Origin: Thermoanaerobaculia bacterium
Lineage (GTDB): Bacteria; Acidobacteriota; Thermoanaerobaculia; Multivoradales; JAHEKO01
Length of the DNA stretch: 64,000 bases
Direction: 5' to 3'
Assembly: GCA_947259195.1 (NCBI GenBank)
Contig: CAMYLC010000021.1
Coordinates: forward strand, 56,815 to 120,814
The notes under the pieces are model-generated. The model searched no databases. It was not told the origin of the DNA and saw nothing but the letters and a program-made list of their open reading frames with translations. Made by a program: the position numbers and the translations under genes. Shown here in pieces: positions 8,938 through 19,168 of this stretch. Positions within the stretch are counted from its first letter, which is position 1, and the number at the start of each line of letters is the position of its first letter.

Positions 8938-11430
8938 ATGATCGGTAACACGATCTCTCATTACCGAATCCTCGAGCTGATCGGGAAGGGTGGAATGGGA
9001 GAGGTCTATCTGGCCGAAGATCTGGAGCTGGGCAGACGGATCGCCTTGAAGATGCTGCCGCCTGAGCTGGTAGCCGAGCCTGAAAGATTGGAGCGCTTCC
9101 GGCGCGAGGCGAAGACCCTGGCGGCACTCAACCACCCCAACATTGTCACCATTTACTCCGTAGAAACGGCCGAGGCAGAAGGTCGAGAGCTGAAGCGGCC
9201 GGACCCCGTGCCGGCCGGGGAGGGGGAACCCCTGAGCCCCCAAACCCCTGAGCCTCCAAGCCCTCAAGTCCACTTCCTCACCATGGAGCTCGTGGATGGC
9301 AAGACGGTCGCGGACTCGATTCCTCCGGGTGGGCTTGCTGCAGAGAGAATCCTCGAACTGAGTGTGCCGCTCGCAGACGCCCTGGCCAAGGCGCACGCGA
9401 CGGGAGTCGTCCACCGGGATTTGAAGCCAGGCAACGTCATGGTCACCTCCGATGGTCGGGTCAAGGTCCTCGATTTTGGTTTGGCGAAGCTGCGAGGCCA
9501 TTCGCTGGCGGACGAGGATACACAGTTGGCTACCGAGGGGATCACTGGGGACGGGCGAGTCCTCGGGACGGTTCCGTACATGTCGCCGGAGCAGGTCGTG
9601 GGCAAGGCGGTGGATCAGCGCTCTGACGTCTTCTCCCTTGGCGTGGTGCTTTTCGAGATGGCCACCGGCAAGAGGCCGTTCAGGGGTGAGTCTTCGCCGG
9701 ACCTGATCTCCTCGATCCTGCGGGATACTCCGCAGCGGGTCGATCTCCTGAAGGAGGAGCTGCCGCATCATCTGGCGCGGGTCATCGGTCGCTGTCTCGA
9801 GAAGGACCCCGAGCGGCGCTATCAGTCGGCCATCGACGTGCGCAACGAGCTCTCAGACCTCTCCAGGGAATTGGAAACCAAGGCTGTCTTGACAGAACAT
9901 GCCATTGCCGCTCCGGCCGTCGAGAGACTATCGATGCGTGGCTGGCTGGCGGGAATCGTCGTGGTCGTCGCACTTCTGATCCTGGCATCGGCGGTGGCTT
10001 TCAAACTAGTCAAGACTCGCCGTCCGGAGTTGGCTGTGAGTGAGACTCCGTCGATTCGCTCGTTGGCGGTGCTGCCTTTCGACAACCTGATGAGGGACCC
10101 GGAGCAGGACTATTTCGTCGACGGGATGCATGAGGCCCTGATTACCGATCTGGCGAAGATCTCGGACCTGAAAGTGATCTCCCGAACGTCATCAATGCGC
10201 TACAAGGGGTCGGACAAGGCCTTGCCGGAGATCGCTCGCGAGCTGGGAGTCGAGGCGCTGGTCGAAGGCTCGGTCCTGCGGGCCGATGGCCAGGTGCGCA
10301 TTACGGCACAGCTTATCGACGGTGCCAGTGACGAGCATATATGGGCCGAGAGTTACGACCGCAATCTGGAGAGTCTCCTGGCTCTTCTGAGTGACGTGGC
10401 TCGTGCCATTGCCGCGGAGATCGAAATCGAGCTGACTCAGGAGCAGGTGAGGCTTCTGGCCTCGAGGACGGCGGTGAATCCAGAGGTGCAGGAGCTCTAC
10501 CTGAAGGGCCGCTCTCTGCTCAATCGGTTCGCAATAGAGTATTTTCCCGAAGCGAGGCAGTTCTTCCAGCAGGTGCTGGCGATGGACCCCGATTTTGCTC
10601 CTGCGATCTCGGGCTTGGCGAGCTGCGATTTCATGCTCGGATTCTTCGGGAGATTGCCTCTCGAGGAAGCGATGCCGGCAGCCGAAAAGGGGTTCCGGAG
10701 GGCTCTGGAGCTCGATCCCGACCTGAGCGAAGCCCGCTCACTACTCGGCTGGGTGAAGATGTTCTACCACTGGGACCTCGGTGGAGGGGTCGAGGAGTTC
10801 GAAAGGGCCCTGAGGATCGATCCCAATGATCCGATTGCCCGACATGGGCTGGCCGACTACTGCATGATTCTCGGAGATCATGAGCAATCCGTGGAGGAGG
10901 TGATGGCGGCTCGCAGGGTCGACCCACTTTCGCGCGTCACGGTGATACCAGTGATTGGCCACTTGACGATGACTCGTCGCTACGACGAAGCGATCGACGA
11001 GATCCGCCAGTGGACGGCGCTCTTCCCTGACGACAAGGGAGTGAGTCGGACGTGGCTTCCGATGATCCTCAAACTGCAAGGTCGTTACGAGGAAGCCCTC
11101 GAGGTGCAGCGCAACCTCTATCCTCCCGACTCCGGTTACCTCAGAGCTGTGGAGCAGGGCTTCGAGGATGGTGGACCACGAGGCGCTGATCGGGCCGCGG
11201 CGGAATATCTGGCCAGCCGGTCGTCACCATCGCCCATGCTGGTCGCGAGGGCCTACGCTGCTGCGGGGGAGGTCGATCTGGCGTTCGAATGGCTGGATCG
11301 GGCCTACGCGGGACGGGAACCTCAGATTCTGCACGTAGTTGCCTATCCACAGTTCGATGCGCTCCGTTCCGACCCGCGATACGAGGATCTCCTGCGACGG
11401 ATCGGGATTCCTCAGGAGGCAAGGCCATGA
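8938..11430 (+). CDS. Ser/Thr protein kinase with TM, TolB/FlgO-like domain and TPR repeats
   Basis: [48 protein letters not shown] near residues 330-355; [15 protein letters not shown]. Confidence 0.95.
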   Translation: MIGNTISHYRILELIGKGGMGEVYLAEDLELGRRIALKMLPPELVAEPERLERFRREAKTLAALNHPNIVTIYSVETAEAEGRELKRPDPVPAGEGEPLSPQTPEPPSPQVHFLTMELVDGKTVADSIPPGGLAAERILELSVPLADALAKAHATGVVHRDLKPGNVMVTSDGRVKVLDFGLAKLRGHSLADEDTQLATEGITGDGRVLGTVPYMSPEQVVGKAVDQRSDVFSLGVVLFEMATGKRPFRGESSPDLISSILRDTPQRVDLLKEELPHHLARVIGRCLEKDPERRYQSAIDVRNELSDLSRELETKAVLTEHAIAAPAVERLSMRGWLAGIVVVVALLILASAVAFKLVKTRRPELAVSETPSIRSLAVLPFDNLMRDPEQDYFVDGMHEALITDLAKISDLKVISRTSSMRYKGSDKALPEIARELGVEALVEGSVLRADGQVRITAQLIDGASDEHIWAESYDRNLESLLALLSDVARAIAAEIEIELTQEQVRLLASRTAVNPEVQELYLKGRSLLNRFAIEYFPEARQFFQQVLAMDPDFAPAISGLASCDFMLGFFGRLPLEEAMPAAEKGFRRALELDPDLSEARSLLGWVKMFYHWDLGGGVEEFERALRIDPNDPIARHGLADYCMILGDHEQSVEEVMAARRVDPLSRVTVIPVIGHLTMTRRYDEAIDEIRQWTALFPDDKGVSRTWLPMILKLQGRYEEALEVQRNLYPPDSGYLRAVEQGFEDGGPRGADRAAAEYLASRSSPSPMLVARAYAAAGEVDLAFEWLDRAYAGREPQILHVVAYPQFDALRSDPRYEDLLRRIGIPQEARP
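9227..9268 (+). repeat. Short tandem repeat (16-bp unit, about 2.6 copies) inside the kinase coding region
   Basis: aacccctgagccccca / aacccctgagcctcca / agccctcaag. Confidence 0.7.
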
Positions 11431-11744
11431 GCCCAACTGGCGAATCCGCCTTCAAAGAGGTCGGCGGCCTGCGAGGCTCCGAAATCCCGATCGAGGCGAG
11501 AATCATCGCCGTCGCTGACGTCTTCGATGCCATGACCAGCGCCCGCCCCTATAAAGAGGCTTGGACCAACAATGAGGCGTTTTCGGCTCTGCAGCGCCTG
11601 GCGGGAGCGGAGCTGGACAAGGAGTGCGTCGAGGCCCTCATGCTGCGGACAGACGAGGTCGAGAAGATCCCGGCGAGATTTTCCCAGGGAACCCTGACAG
11701 GGGTCGAGCAGGCTCCCACCCGAGGGAGTCCAGAGAGGAGCTGA
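11427..11744 (+). pseudogene. 3' fragment of an HD-GYP-type domain protein (HD/HHE catalytic part absent)
   Basis: GGLRGSEIPIEARIIAVADVFDAMTSARPYKEAWTNNEAFSALQRLAG matches the C-terminal half of HD-GYP domains; ATG overlaps the upstream TGA (ATGA). Confidence 0.65.
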
Positions 11745-11751
11745 GGAGGCG

Positions 11752-12645
11752 ATGATCTGGAGGAAGCTGGAAAAGAGGGGCCTCGTTCTGCTTGCAGCCC
11801 TGCTTGGAACAGTCGGCTTTCTAGAAGTCGGGGCGCGCGCCGAGGTGGAAGAAGATTCGGTCGACACACAGGATCTGTCGCAGCTTTCCGATCAGGAGAT
11901 CGAGGCCATTCTCCTCGATGGCCGAATTGTAGAGAGGAAACACCTCGAAGTCGGTGTGACTCTGCCGGATCGGCTCTGGCTCGAGCACGACGGCTACCGG
12001 ATGAGCGCTGCTTTCAAACATCTCGATTTGGAGCGCAAGGGACTGACGCATTTCGAGAAGGCGCCTCCCGAGCTCAACTTCAAGGACAGCTTTCGTTACG
12101 AGCGGGCCGCGTATCTGTTGGATCGACTTCTCGGCCTGGAGATGGTGCCGGTGACAGTGCTGCGGAGCGTGAAGGCTCACGAAGGGGCCGTCGTGGCCTG
12201 GGTCGAGGACGCCATCACCGAGCAGGAGCGGTTGCGTCTCAAGCTGGCGCCCGAGGATACTCGGCTTCTCATTCGGCAACGAGCGGCGATGAGGCTGTTC
12301 GACGCCCTGATCTACAACATCGACAACAACCTCGGTAATCAGCTGTGGACACGGCCGGACTGGCGCCTCCATCTCATTGACCACACACGCTCCTTTCGGC
12401 AGCGGAAGAGCCTTCCCGAGGGCTTCTCGAAACGCCCGGTGAGCCTCACCCCGGAGCTCTACGACGTCCTCCGCTCTCTCGAAGAGCCGCAAGTCGAGGC
12501 GGCGCTCGGCAAGGTCCTGAGTCCGGGAGAGATCAAGGCGGTGCTGGCGCGCCAAAAGCTGATCTTGGAGAAGATCGAGCACGATCGCCGAGAGTATGGC
12601 GAACCGTTCGTGTTTCTCGGCATGCCTGTTCCACCAGATTCCTAG
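11752..12645 (+). CDS. Secreted FAM20/HipA-like kinase-fold protein, paralog 1
   Basis: Signal-peptide-like N-terminus; AAFKHLD, SFRYERAAYLLDRLLGLEMVP, IYNIDNNLGNQL, LHLIDHTRSF. Confidence 0.7.
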   Translation: MIWRKLEKRGLVLLAALLGTVGFLEVGARAEVEEDSVDTQDLSQLSDQEIEAILLDGRIVERKHLEVGVTLPDRLWLEHDGYRMSAAFKHLDLERKGLTHFEKAPPELNFKDSFRYERAAYLLDRLLGLEMVPVTVLRSVKAHEGAVVAWVEDAITEQERLRLKLAPEDTRLLIRQRAAMRLFDALIYNIDNNLGNQLWTRPDWRLHLIDHTRSFRQRKSLPEGFSKRPVSLTPELYDVLRSLEEPQVEAALGKVLSPGEIKAVLARQKLILEKIEHDRREYGEPFVFLGMPVPPDS

Positions 12646-12832
12646 CCCGCATTGTTCATCGCCGCGCGAGCAGATTGTGGAAAGCGTCCGCCATCTCTGG
12701 CCAACCGCAAAGAGGAGCACCGGAGGCAACCTTGCAGGTTGTCGAGGAGCGACGAGTGAGGACTGCCCTGAGATGGCGGACGATCTCCGCTACATGTCGT
12801 GGGGCTCATGAATGCTGCGGACCTGGGGGCAA
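12641..12832 (+). repeat. ~190-bp dispersed repeat, copy A (MITE-like or decayed IS end)
   Basis: Roughly 80% identical by eye over ~165 bp to the reverse complement of 31364..31551; imperfect terminal inverted repeats (cctagcccgcattgttcat ... atgaatgctgcggacctgg). Confidence 0.7.
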
Positions 12833-12864
12833 AGATAGGGCCGATAGCGGTGAACCGACCCGAC

Positions 12865-12887
12865 TTGGTCTATATTGAGCAGACCAA
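12865..12887 (+). promoter_or_regulatory. Perfect 7-bp inverted repeat immediately upstream of the RBS of the first NTT-like gene
   Basis: TTGGTCT-atattgagc-AGACCAA followed by aggaggg. Confidence 0.45.
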
Positions 12888-12899
12888 AGGAGGGCTTCG

Positions 12900-15776
12900 G
12901 TGACCGGGGAAGCACCCGCAGCGCGGGGCGGAGGAGCTGCAGAGGCAGTGTGGAGGCGCACTCTCAGGCGCCTGGGTGTGGATTTGCGTCCAGGTGAGGG
13001 CTCTCCCGCAGCGCTCCTCTTCGCTTCACTCTTCCTGCTCCTGACGTTTCAGATCGCCACCAAGACGATCCGCCAGTCGACGTTCATCGACGCCCTGGGT
13101 GCCGCCAGACTGCCACTGGTCTATCTCCTGGTAGCGCTCGTCTCCTACCCGGTCCTTCGTCTTTACAACCGATTCGTCGATCGCTATCGGATCGACCAGT
13201 TGTTTGTCGCCTCCTGCGTCGGAATCGCCGGCAGCCTGGTCGTTTTCTGGGCGCTGATGCGCTACTCCTGGACCTGGGTGCCGGTGGTCTTCTACGTCGG
13301 ATCCTCCATCGTTTACGGCATGCTGGCAAGCCAATTCTGGTTGCTGGCCACGCATCTTTTCGATCCCCGTCAGGCCAGGCGGCTGTTCGGGTTCATCGGC
13401 GCGGGGGCTCTGCTGGGTGGCGTCCTCGGTGGGCAGGTGGCGCGGCTGGCTGGAAAGCTGGTGGGCACGAGCTCGGTCCTGCTGGTGGCTGCGGTCCTGC
13501 TGGTGATCGTAGCGCTGCTCATGATGCGGGCCCGCTCCTCCGACGCCATCGGGCTCAAGGGTGAGGAGCCCGGATCGTCCCGTGGCAAGCTCGAAAAAGC
13601 CAAGGGGGGATTCGAAGTTCTGAGGCAATCTCGCCCGCTGCAAACGATTGCTGCGGTGGTGATCCTGACAGTCATGGTGGCGCAGGTCGTTGACCTTCAG
13701 TTCAATTGGGCTGTGGAACAAAGCACCACCACTCTGGACCAGAGGACGGCTTTCTACGGCAACTTCTTCAGCGTCATGGGCATCGCTGCGTTCGTGTTTC
13801 AGCTGGCATTCACCTCTCGGATCCACCGGCGGCTGGGAATCTCCTTTGCGCTACGAGTCCTGCCGGTGACGATGGCCATCGGCACCGTAGCTCTGTTTCT
13901 TGCGGCGGGCTTCGTGCCCGAGATGCTGGTGGCAGCGGCGCTGATCCTGAAAGTCGGTGAGAGCGGTCTCCGATACTCTCTGGATCAGTCGACTCGGGAG
14001 CTCCTCTTCCTGCCAGTTCCATCACGGCTCCGGGTCAAGGCCAAGGCGTTCATCGATGTCTTCATTCAGCGAGGCGCCAAGGGGCTGTCCGCGCTCCTCT
14101 TGCTGCCGGTGACCTTTGGCGTCTTCACCCCGGTGCAGGCAGGCTGGATCTCACTCGTGCTCATCGCCATCTGGTTGAGTGTGACAGCCATCGCTTCCCG
14201 GGAATACGTGCGGGCTTTCCGCGTCGGCCTCAAGCAGAGGACGGTCGACGCTTCGGTCGCCGTGGATCTGTCGGATGTGACGACCCTGGAGCTGCTGTTG
14301 GAGTCCCTGGGCAGCTCAGACCGGCGTCAGGTCCTTCACTGTCTGGACATTCTGGCGGCGAATGGGCGGGGCGATCTGGTGCCGCCGCTGCTGCTCTACC
14401 ACGACGAGCCCGAGGTGCGGCTTCGAACTCTCGGCATCCTGGCAGATCTCGGGCGCGTCGACGTCGCCCCGCTTATCGAGCGACGTCTAGGGGATTCCGA
14501 CCCCGAGGTGCGTGCCGAGGCCATCAGGGTGCTGGCGGGCATGCAGGGCAAGGATGTTTGCCAATTGATGCTGCCCAGGCTGGAGGAGGGGGATCCGGGT
14601 GTGCGGGCAGCGGCGGTGGCTTGCCTGGCGAACTACGGCGACGAAGCCATGACCGCCGACGCCACTCGGGTGCTCTTGAATCTACTGGCCGATGCCGAGC
14701 CCAGGATCAGGATCGAGGCTGTCAAAGCCATAGGCGCCGTGCACGAGCCGCTCTTTCAGGAAAGATTGATCCAATCGCTTTACGACTCCGACGTGGGTGT
14801 CATCAAGGAGGCCGTCGCCGCGATTCGCCGGCGAGTCGGTAGGGATGGCTTCAATCCACTCTACGTTCCGACCCTGATCGCGCTCCTCCAGAACCGCCGA
14901 GTCAGGCATGAGGCTAGAGAAGCGCTGGTGGCGTTCGGCGAGTCGACGATTCCGATGCTGGTCCATTTTATGAACCACCCCGATGAGCCCTTGTGGGTCA
15001 AGCGTGCCCTGCCGAAGGCCATCGCGCAGATCGGCACCATGGCCGCGGCTCAGGCACTGCTGGATGGACTGCGGCAGGGGAGCGATAGCTTTCTGAGGCG
15101 AAAGCAGGTGGAAGCCCTGACTTGGATGCTGGAGCACAACCACCGCCACGCATTGGACAGGCAGGACGTGCAGCAGCAGATTCGGGAAGAGGCGAGACGT
15201 TTCCTGCGACGTTTGGCTGCACTGCGCGGCCTGGGTCTGCATGCCAAGGGCGATCTCTCGGGGCCTCTCGTCGTGTGGAGTGAGGAGCGGGTTCCCACCC
15301 TTCTGGATCGACTGCTGGCAGAACGAGCGGCCAGCAATCTGTGGAATGTCTTCGGTCTTCTGGCGCTGCTGTTTCCACCGGAGCACATCTGGGCGGCTCA
15401 TCGGAGTCTGACGAGTGGGGACAGGCTGCACCGGTCCCGCTCTCTGGAGTTTCTCGATAACACCTTGGAGGGCGAGCTCAGTCGGGCGGTCTTTGCCGTC
15501 ATCGACGATTGCCCTTTGAGTGAGAAGCTGACCCGAGCCACCAAGTTGTTCGACATCAGGGTCCGTTCCAGGGTCGAGACACTGCGTGGTTTGCTGGAGG
15601 CGCATATCGGCGGCGAGCCCGACTCGGCGGGCATCGCGGCGGCTGCCCTCTATGAGATTCGAGTCGAGAGCGTCCCAGGCCTCGAGGCCGAGGTCGAGCA
15701 ACTGGCGGCAGGAGCCGAAGACCCCTTTGTGGGAGAAACCGCCACCTGGGTGGCGGAACGGGTGTCACGGGCCTAG
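12900..15776 (+). CDS. NTT/Npt-like (ATP/ADP translocase-type) MFS membrane protein with C-terminal HEAT repeats, paralog 1
   Basis: About 12 hydrophobic segments; STRELLFLPVPSRLRVKAKAFIDVFIQRGAKG (NTT-like signature region); HEAT repeats (EVRLRTLGILADLG, EVRAEAIRVLAGM); GTG start. Confidence 0.8.
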   Translation: MTGEAPAARGGGAAEAVWRRTLRRLGVDLRPGEGSPAALLFASLFLLLTFQIATKTIRQSTFIDALGAARLPLVYLLVALVSYPVLRLYNRFVDRYRIDQLFVASCVGIAGSLVVFWALMRYSWTWVPVVFYVGSSIVYGMLASQFWLLATHLFDPRQARRLFGFIGAGALLGGVLGGQVARLAGKLVGTSSVLLVAAVLLVIVALLMMRARSSDAIGLKGEEPGSSRGKLEKAKGGFEVLRQSRPLQTIAAVVILTVMVAQVVDLQFNWAVEQSTTTLDQRTAFYGNFFSVMGIAAFVFQLAFTSRIHRRLGISFALRVLPVTMAIGTVALFLAAGFVPEMLVAAALILKVGESGLRYSLDQSTRELLFLPVPSRLRVKAKAFIDVFIQRGAKGLSALLLLPVTFGVFTPVQAGWISLVLIAIWLSVTAIASREYVRAFRVGLKQRTVDASVAVDLSDVTTLELLLESLGSSDRRQVLHCLDILAANGRGDLVPPLLLYHDEPEVRLRTLGILADLGRVDVAPLIERRLGDSDPEVRAEAIRVLAGMQGKDVCQLMLPRLEEGDPGVRAAAVACLANYGDEAMTADATRVLLNLLADAEPRIRIEAVKAIGAVHEPLFQERLIQSLYDSDVGVIKEAVAAIRRRVGRDGFNPLYVPTLIALLQNRRVRHEAREALVAFGESTIPMLVHFMNHPDEPLWVKRALPKAIAQIGTMAAAQALLDGLRQGSDSFLRRKQVEALTWMLEHNHRHALDRQDVQQQIREEARRFLRRLAALRGLGLHAKGDLSGPLVVWSEERVPTLLDRLLAERAASNLWNVFGLLALLFPPEHIWAAHRSLTSGDRLHRSRSLEFLDNTLEGELSRAVFAVIDDCPLSEKLTRATKLFDIRVRSRVETLRGLLEAHIGGEPDSAGIAAAALYEIRVESVPGLEAEVEQLAAGAEDPFVGETATWVAERVSRA

Positions 15777-15830
15777 CATCATGTCTGCGATGACCTATAA
15801 TCCTAGGGCCATTCTGCGCCGGAGGTACCG

Positions 15831-18710
15831 ATGAGTCCAGACGGGTCTGGAATAGCTGTGACTACACAAGAGACGCCCTTCTGGCGGCGTCTGGCTAGCC
15901 GTCTCGGCATCGATTTGCGGTCCGGTGAGGGGTGGCCGGCTCTCCTGCTGTTCATTACCTTCTTTCTCTTTATCACCTTTCAGTACGCCACCAAGAGCGT
16001 TCGGCAGTCCTCCTACGTCAAGGGGCTGGGAGCTGCCAACCTGCCCTGGGTCTACTTGGCGGTGGCGGTCTGCTCTTACCCACTGCTCAGGCTCTATGGG
16101 CGGTTCGCTGACCGGGTCAAGCGCCACCATCTCATGGCGGCGACCTGCACCATCATCGCCATCAGCATGGTCGCGTTCTGGTGGCTGTTTCAGTTCACCT
16201 GGACGTGGATCCCGTTCGCGCTCTATGTCTGGATCTCGATCGCCTACGTAATGAACGTCAGTCAGTTCTGGTCGTTCTCGAACCATGTCTTCGACCCTCG
16301 CCAGGCCAAGCGCCTGTTCGGCTTCATCGGTGCGGGAGGCCTACTGGGAGGCATCGCTGGCGGTCAGGTGGCTCGCCTGGTCAGCTATCTGGTGGACACC
16401 CGAACGACGTTTCTGGTGGCGGCCGCCATTCTCATGCTGGCGGTGGGGATCATCTTCCTGATCCAGCGGCAACGACCTGCCGACTCGGACGCCGTAGCGG
16501 GTGCAGCCGGCCTGGCCAAACTCGACAAAGCCAAAGGCGGTTTCGAGATCATCAAGAGCTCGCGGCAGCTGCAGGTCATCACGGCGATCATGGTCCTGAG
16601 CGTCGTAGTGGCGCAGATCGTCGATCTCCAGTTCAACTGGGCGGTGGAGAACGCCACGACCGATCTGGAGAACGCCACCCGCTTCTTCGGCAACTTCTAC
16701 AGCATCATGGGGATTGCGGCCTTCCTCTTTCAGCTGGCCTTTACGGCTCGCATTCACCGGGTGCTGGGTGTCGGGGTGGCGATGAGAGTTCTGCCGGTGA
16801 CCATGGCCTTCGGGACGGCGGCACTGTTTGTTTCGGCAGGGCTCTTCCCCTCGCTACTCTTGGCGACAGCGCTTTTCCTGAAGGTGGGTGAGAACGGGGT
16901 GCGCTACTCGCTCGAGCAGGCGACACGTGAGCTGCTGTTCCTGCCCGTGCCATCCAAGGCTCGCGTCAAGGCGAAGGCCTTCATCGACGTCTTCGTGCAG
17001 CGAGGCGCCAAGGGATTGGCGGCGCTGCTGCTTTTGCCCGTGACATTTCACCTCTTTACCCCGGTGCAGGCAGGCTGGATCTCACTCGTGCTCATCGCGG
17101 TCTGGCTCGTTGTCACCGTCATTGCCTACAAGGAGTATGTACATTCCTTTCTTCTCGGGCTCAAGAAGCGAAGCGTCGATGCGGAGATCCCGATCAACCT
17201 CTCCGACGTCACGACGCTGGAAATGCTGGTGCAAGCTCTCGGCAGCTCGGATGCACGGCAGGTCATCCAGAGTCTCGACATTCTGGCTTCCAACAATCGT
17301 GAAAACCTGGTCTCTCCGCTGCTGCTCTACCATGATGATGCCGAGGTGCGCCAGCGCACCCTCGAGATTCTGGCCAAGGCGGGGCGAGTCGACGCCTTGC
17401 CGCTTATCGAAGGGCGCCTGGCGGACCACAACCCGGAAGTCAGAGTCGGCGCCATTCAGGCGCTGGCCGAGCTGCATGGTGAGGATGCTTGCGACCTGAT
17501 GCTGCCACGACTGCGAGAGAGTGACGCCGGAGTGCGTGCTGCGGCGGTGGCCTGCCTTGCCAACTACGGGACGGAGTCGATGGCGGACGAGGCCACCCGC
17601 GCGCTCAATGATCTTCTGTCCGATGCGGATCCGGAGATCCGGGCCGAGGCGGCGAAGGCACTCGGAGCCATACGCGAGCCCCGATTCCAGGAGCTGCTGA
17701 TTCGTCTCCTCTACGATCGGGAGCCGCAGATCGCTCGCGAGGCGATCTCGGCTATTCGGCGCAGAGTAGCGCGAGATGGCTACAACCCGATCTACGTGCC
17801 GACCCTTGTCTCGCTGCTCAACAACCGCAGAGTGAAGCATGATGCGCGGGAGGCGCTCGTGGCTTTCGGCGAGCCCGCGATCCCGACCCTGGCTCACTTC
17901 ATGGGTGAGTCTGACGAGCAGCTATGGGTGCGACGTGCTCTGCCGATGACCATTGCCAAGATCGGCACCCTGGCCGCCGCAGAGAAACTCTTCGGGCATC
18001 TCGGTGATTCGCGCGACTCGTTTCAACGGCGCAAGCTGATCGAGTCGATAGGAGCTCTGCCGGAAGACATTCGGCATACGATCGATCTAAAGATGATCGA
18101 AGAACAGACTCATTTCGAGGCTGGGCGCTACCTTCAGGCCCTTGCCGATCTGCTTGCCCTCGGCGGCATGCAGAAGAGCAGGCTCGAAGGGGGTTGTATC
18201 GTCTGGCGCGAGGATGCCCACGAACCCGACCTGGTTGAGAGACTCCTGGGGGAGCGTGCAGAAGAGCACCTGCGGAACATCTTCGGCCTGGTTGCCGCTC
18301 TCTTTCCGCCGCATGACGTCTGGGCGGCGCATCGCAGCTTGACGGGTGGCGCTGCTGGCTTGCGAAGTCACGCCCTGGAGTACCTGGATAATACCCTTTC
18401 GGGGGACCTGCGGAGGAGTGTCTTCGCCGTCATCGACGATCAACCCATCGACGAGAAGCTCAATGCTGCCGAGAGGAGCTTCGGGGTGACGAGAGCCACG
18501 AAGGTCCGCACATTGGACAGGATGCTGGTGGTGCGTGAGGGGGGAGATTCCGAGGAGTTCCACCTCACTTTGGCGGCTCTCTATGCCGTTCACGAGGGAA
18601 GAGTCGCGGAGCTCTACGATCGGGTCCAGTCCCTGGTACAGAACGCCACGGATCCGTTTGTCGGCGAGACGGCCCGTTGGGTCGCTGTCAGAGAGGGAAT
18701 ATCAGCCTAG
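15831..18710 (+). CDS. NTT/Npt-like MFS membrane protein with C-terminal HEAT repeats, paralog 2
   Basis: Near full-length similarity to the preceding ORF (ATRELLFLPVPSKARVKAKAFIDVFVQRGAKGLAALLLLPVTF; HEAT repeats). Confidence 0.8.
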   Translation: MSPDGSGIAVTTQETPFWRRLASRLGIDLRSGEGWPALLLFITFFLFITFQYATKSVRQSSYVKGLGAANLPWVYLAVAVCSYPLLRLYGRFADRVKRHHLMAATCTIIAISMVAFWWLFQFTWTWIPFALYVWISIAYVMNVSQFWSFSNHVFDPRQAKRLFGFIGAGGLLGGIAGGQVARLVSYLVDTRTTFLVAAAILMLAVGIIFLIQRQRPADSDAVAGAAGLAKLDKAKGGFEIIKSSRQLQVITAIMVLSVVVAQIVDLQFNWAVENATTDLENATRFFGNFYSIMGIAAFLFQLAFTARIHRVLGVGVAMRVLPVTMAFGTAALFVSAGLFPSLLLATALFLKVGENGVRYSLEQATRELLFLPVPSKARVKAKAFIDVFVQRGAKGLAALLLLPVTFHLFTPVQAGWISLVLIAVWLVVTVIAYKEYVHSFLLGLKKRSVDAEIPINLSDVTTLEMLVQALGSSDARQVIQSLDILASNNRENLVSPLLLYHDDAEVRQRTLEILAKAGRVDALPLIEGRLADHNPEVRVGAIQALAELHGEDACDLMLPRLRESDAGVRAAAVACLANYGTESMADEATRALNDLLSDADPEIRAEAAKALGAIREPRFQELLIRLLYDREPQIAREAISAIRRRVARDGYNPIYVPTLVSLLNNRRVKHDAREALVAFGEPAIPTLAHFMGESDEQLWVRRALPMTIAKIGTLAAAEKLFGHLGDSRDSFQRRKLIESIGALPEDIRHTIDLKMIEEQTHFEAGRYLQALADLLALGGMQKSRLEGGCIVWREDAHEPDLVERLLGERAEEHLRNIFGLVAALFPPHDVWAAHRSLTGGAAGLRSHALEYLDNTLSGDLRRSVFAVIDDQPIDEKLNAAERSFGVTRATKVRTLDRMLVVREGGDSEEFHLTLAALYAVHEGRVAELYDRVQSLVQNATDPFVGETARWVAVREGISA

Positions 18711-18732
18711 CCGTGGTGGAGGAGGGAAACCT

Positions 18733-19146
18733 GTGTCTGAGCTAGCCAGGATCGAAACGGTCGTTTTTCTGCAGAGCGTCGATATCTTCTCCTACTGCAA
18801 GGCGGAGGAGGTGCTGCGGATCGCCGCCATTGCTCAGGAGAGGATGGTAGCCGCAGGAGAGAAGATCTACAGCGCGAACGAGCCGGCGGAGGGCCTGTTC
18901 TGTGTCGTTCGGGGCAGTGTCAAGATCGAGTCTTCAAACGGCGAGACCAAGAATGTCGGCCCCCTGGCGACGTTCGGTGGAATCGACATTCTTCGCAGTC
19001 GCCTGAGGACGGCAACGGCGACGGCCGAGACGGACAGCCTGCTACTGGCCATCGAGAGCGACGATCTTTTCGATCTTCTGTCGAATAACATCGAGATCGT
19101 CAAGGCTCTGTTCCGCCACCTCATCGAACGGTTCCAGGGCGAGTAG
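18733..19146 (+). CDS. Cyclic nucleotide-binding-domain (cNMP/Crp-like sensor) protein without obvious HTH
   Basis: VSELARIETVVFLQSVDIFSYCKAEEVLRIAAIAQERMVAAGEKIYSANEPAEGLFCVVRGSVKIES; GTG start at 18733; RBS-like ggaggag upstream. Confidence 0.75.
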   Translation: MSELARIETVVFLQSVDIFSYCKAEEVLRIAAIAQERMVAAGEKIYSANEPAEGLFCVVRGSVKIESSNGETKNVGPLATFGGIDILRSRLRTATATAETDSLLLAIESDDLFDLLSNNIEIVKALFRHLIERFQGE

Positions 19147-19168
19147 TCTGAAGAGCAAGGAGGCCTGA

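Noticed and set aside
14682-15701. 339-aa minus-strand ORF antisense to NTT-like/HEAT paralog 1
   Set aside because: Mirror of the HEAT-repeat coding region; similar shadow ORFs occur under paralog 2, so this is codon-structure driven.
15796-15801. TATAAT hexamer before NTT-like paralog 2
   Set aside because: No acceptable -35 element at 16-18 bp; the 54-bp gap suggests co-transcription with paralog 1.
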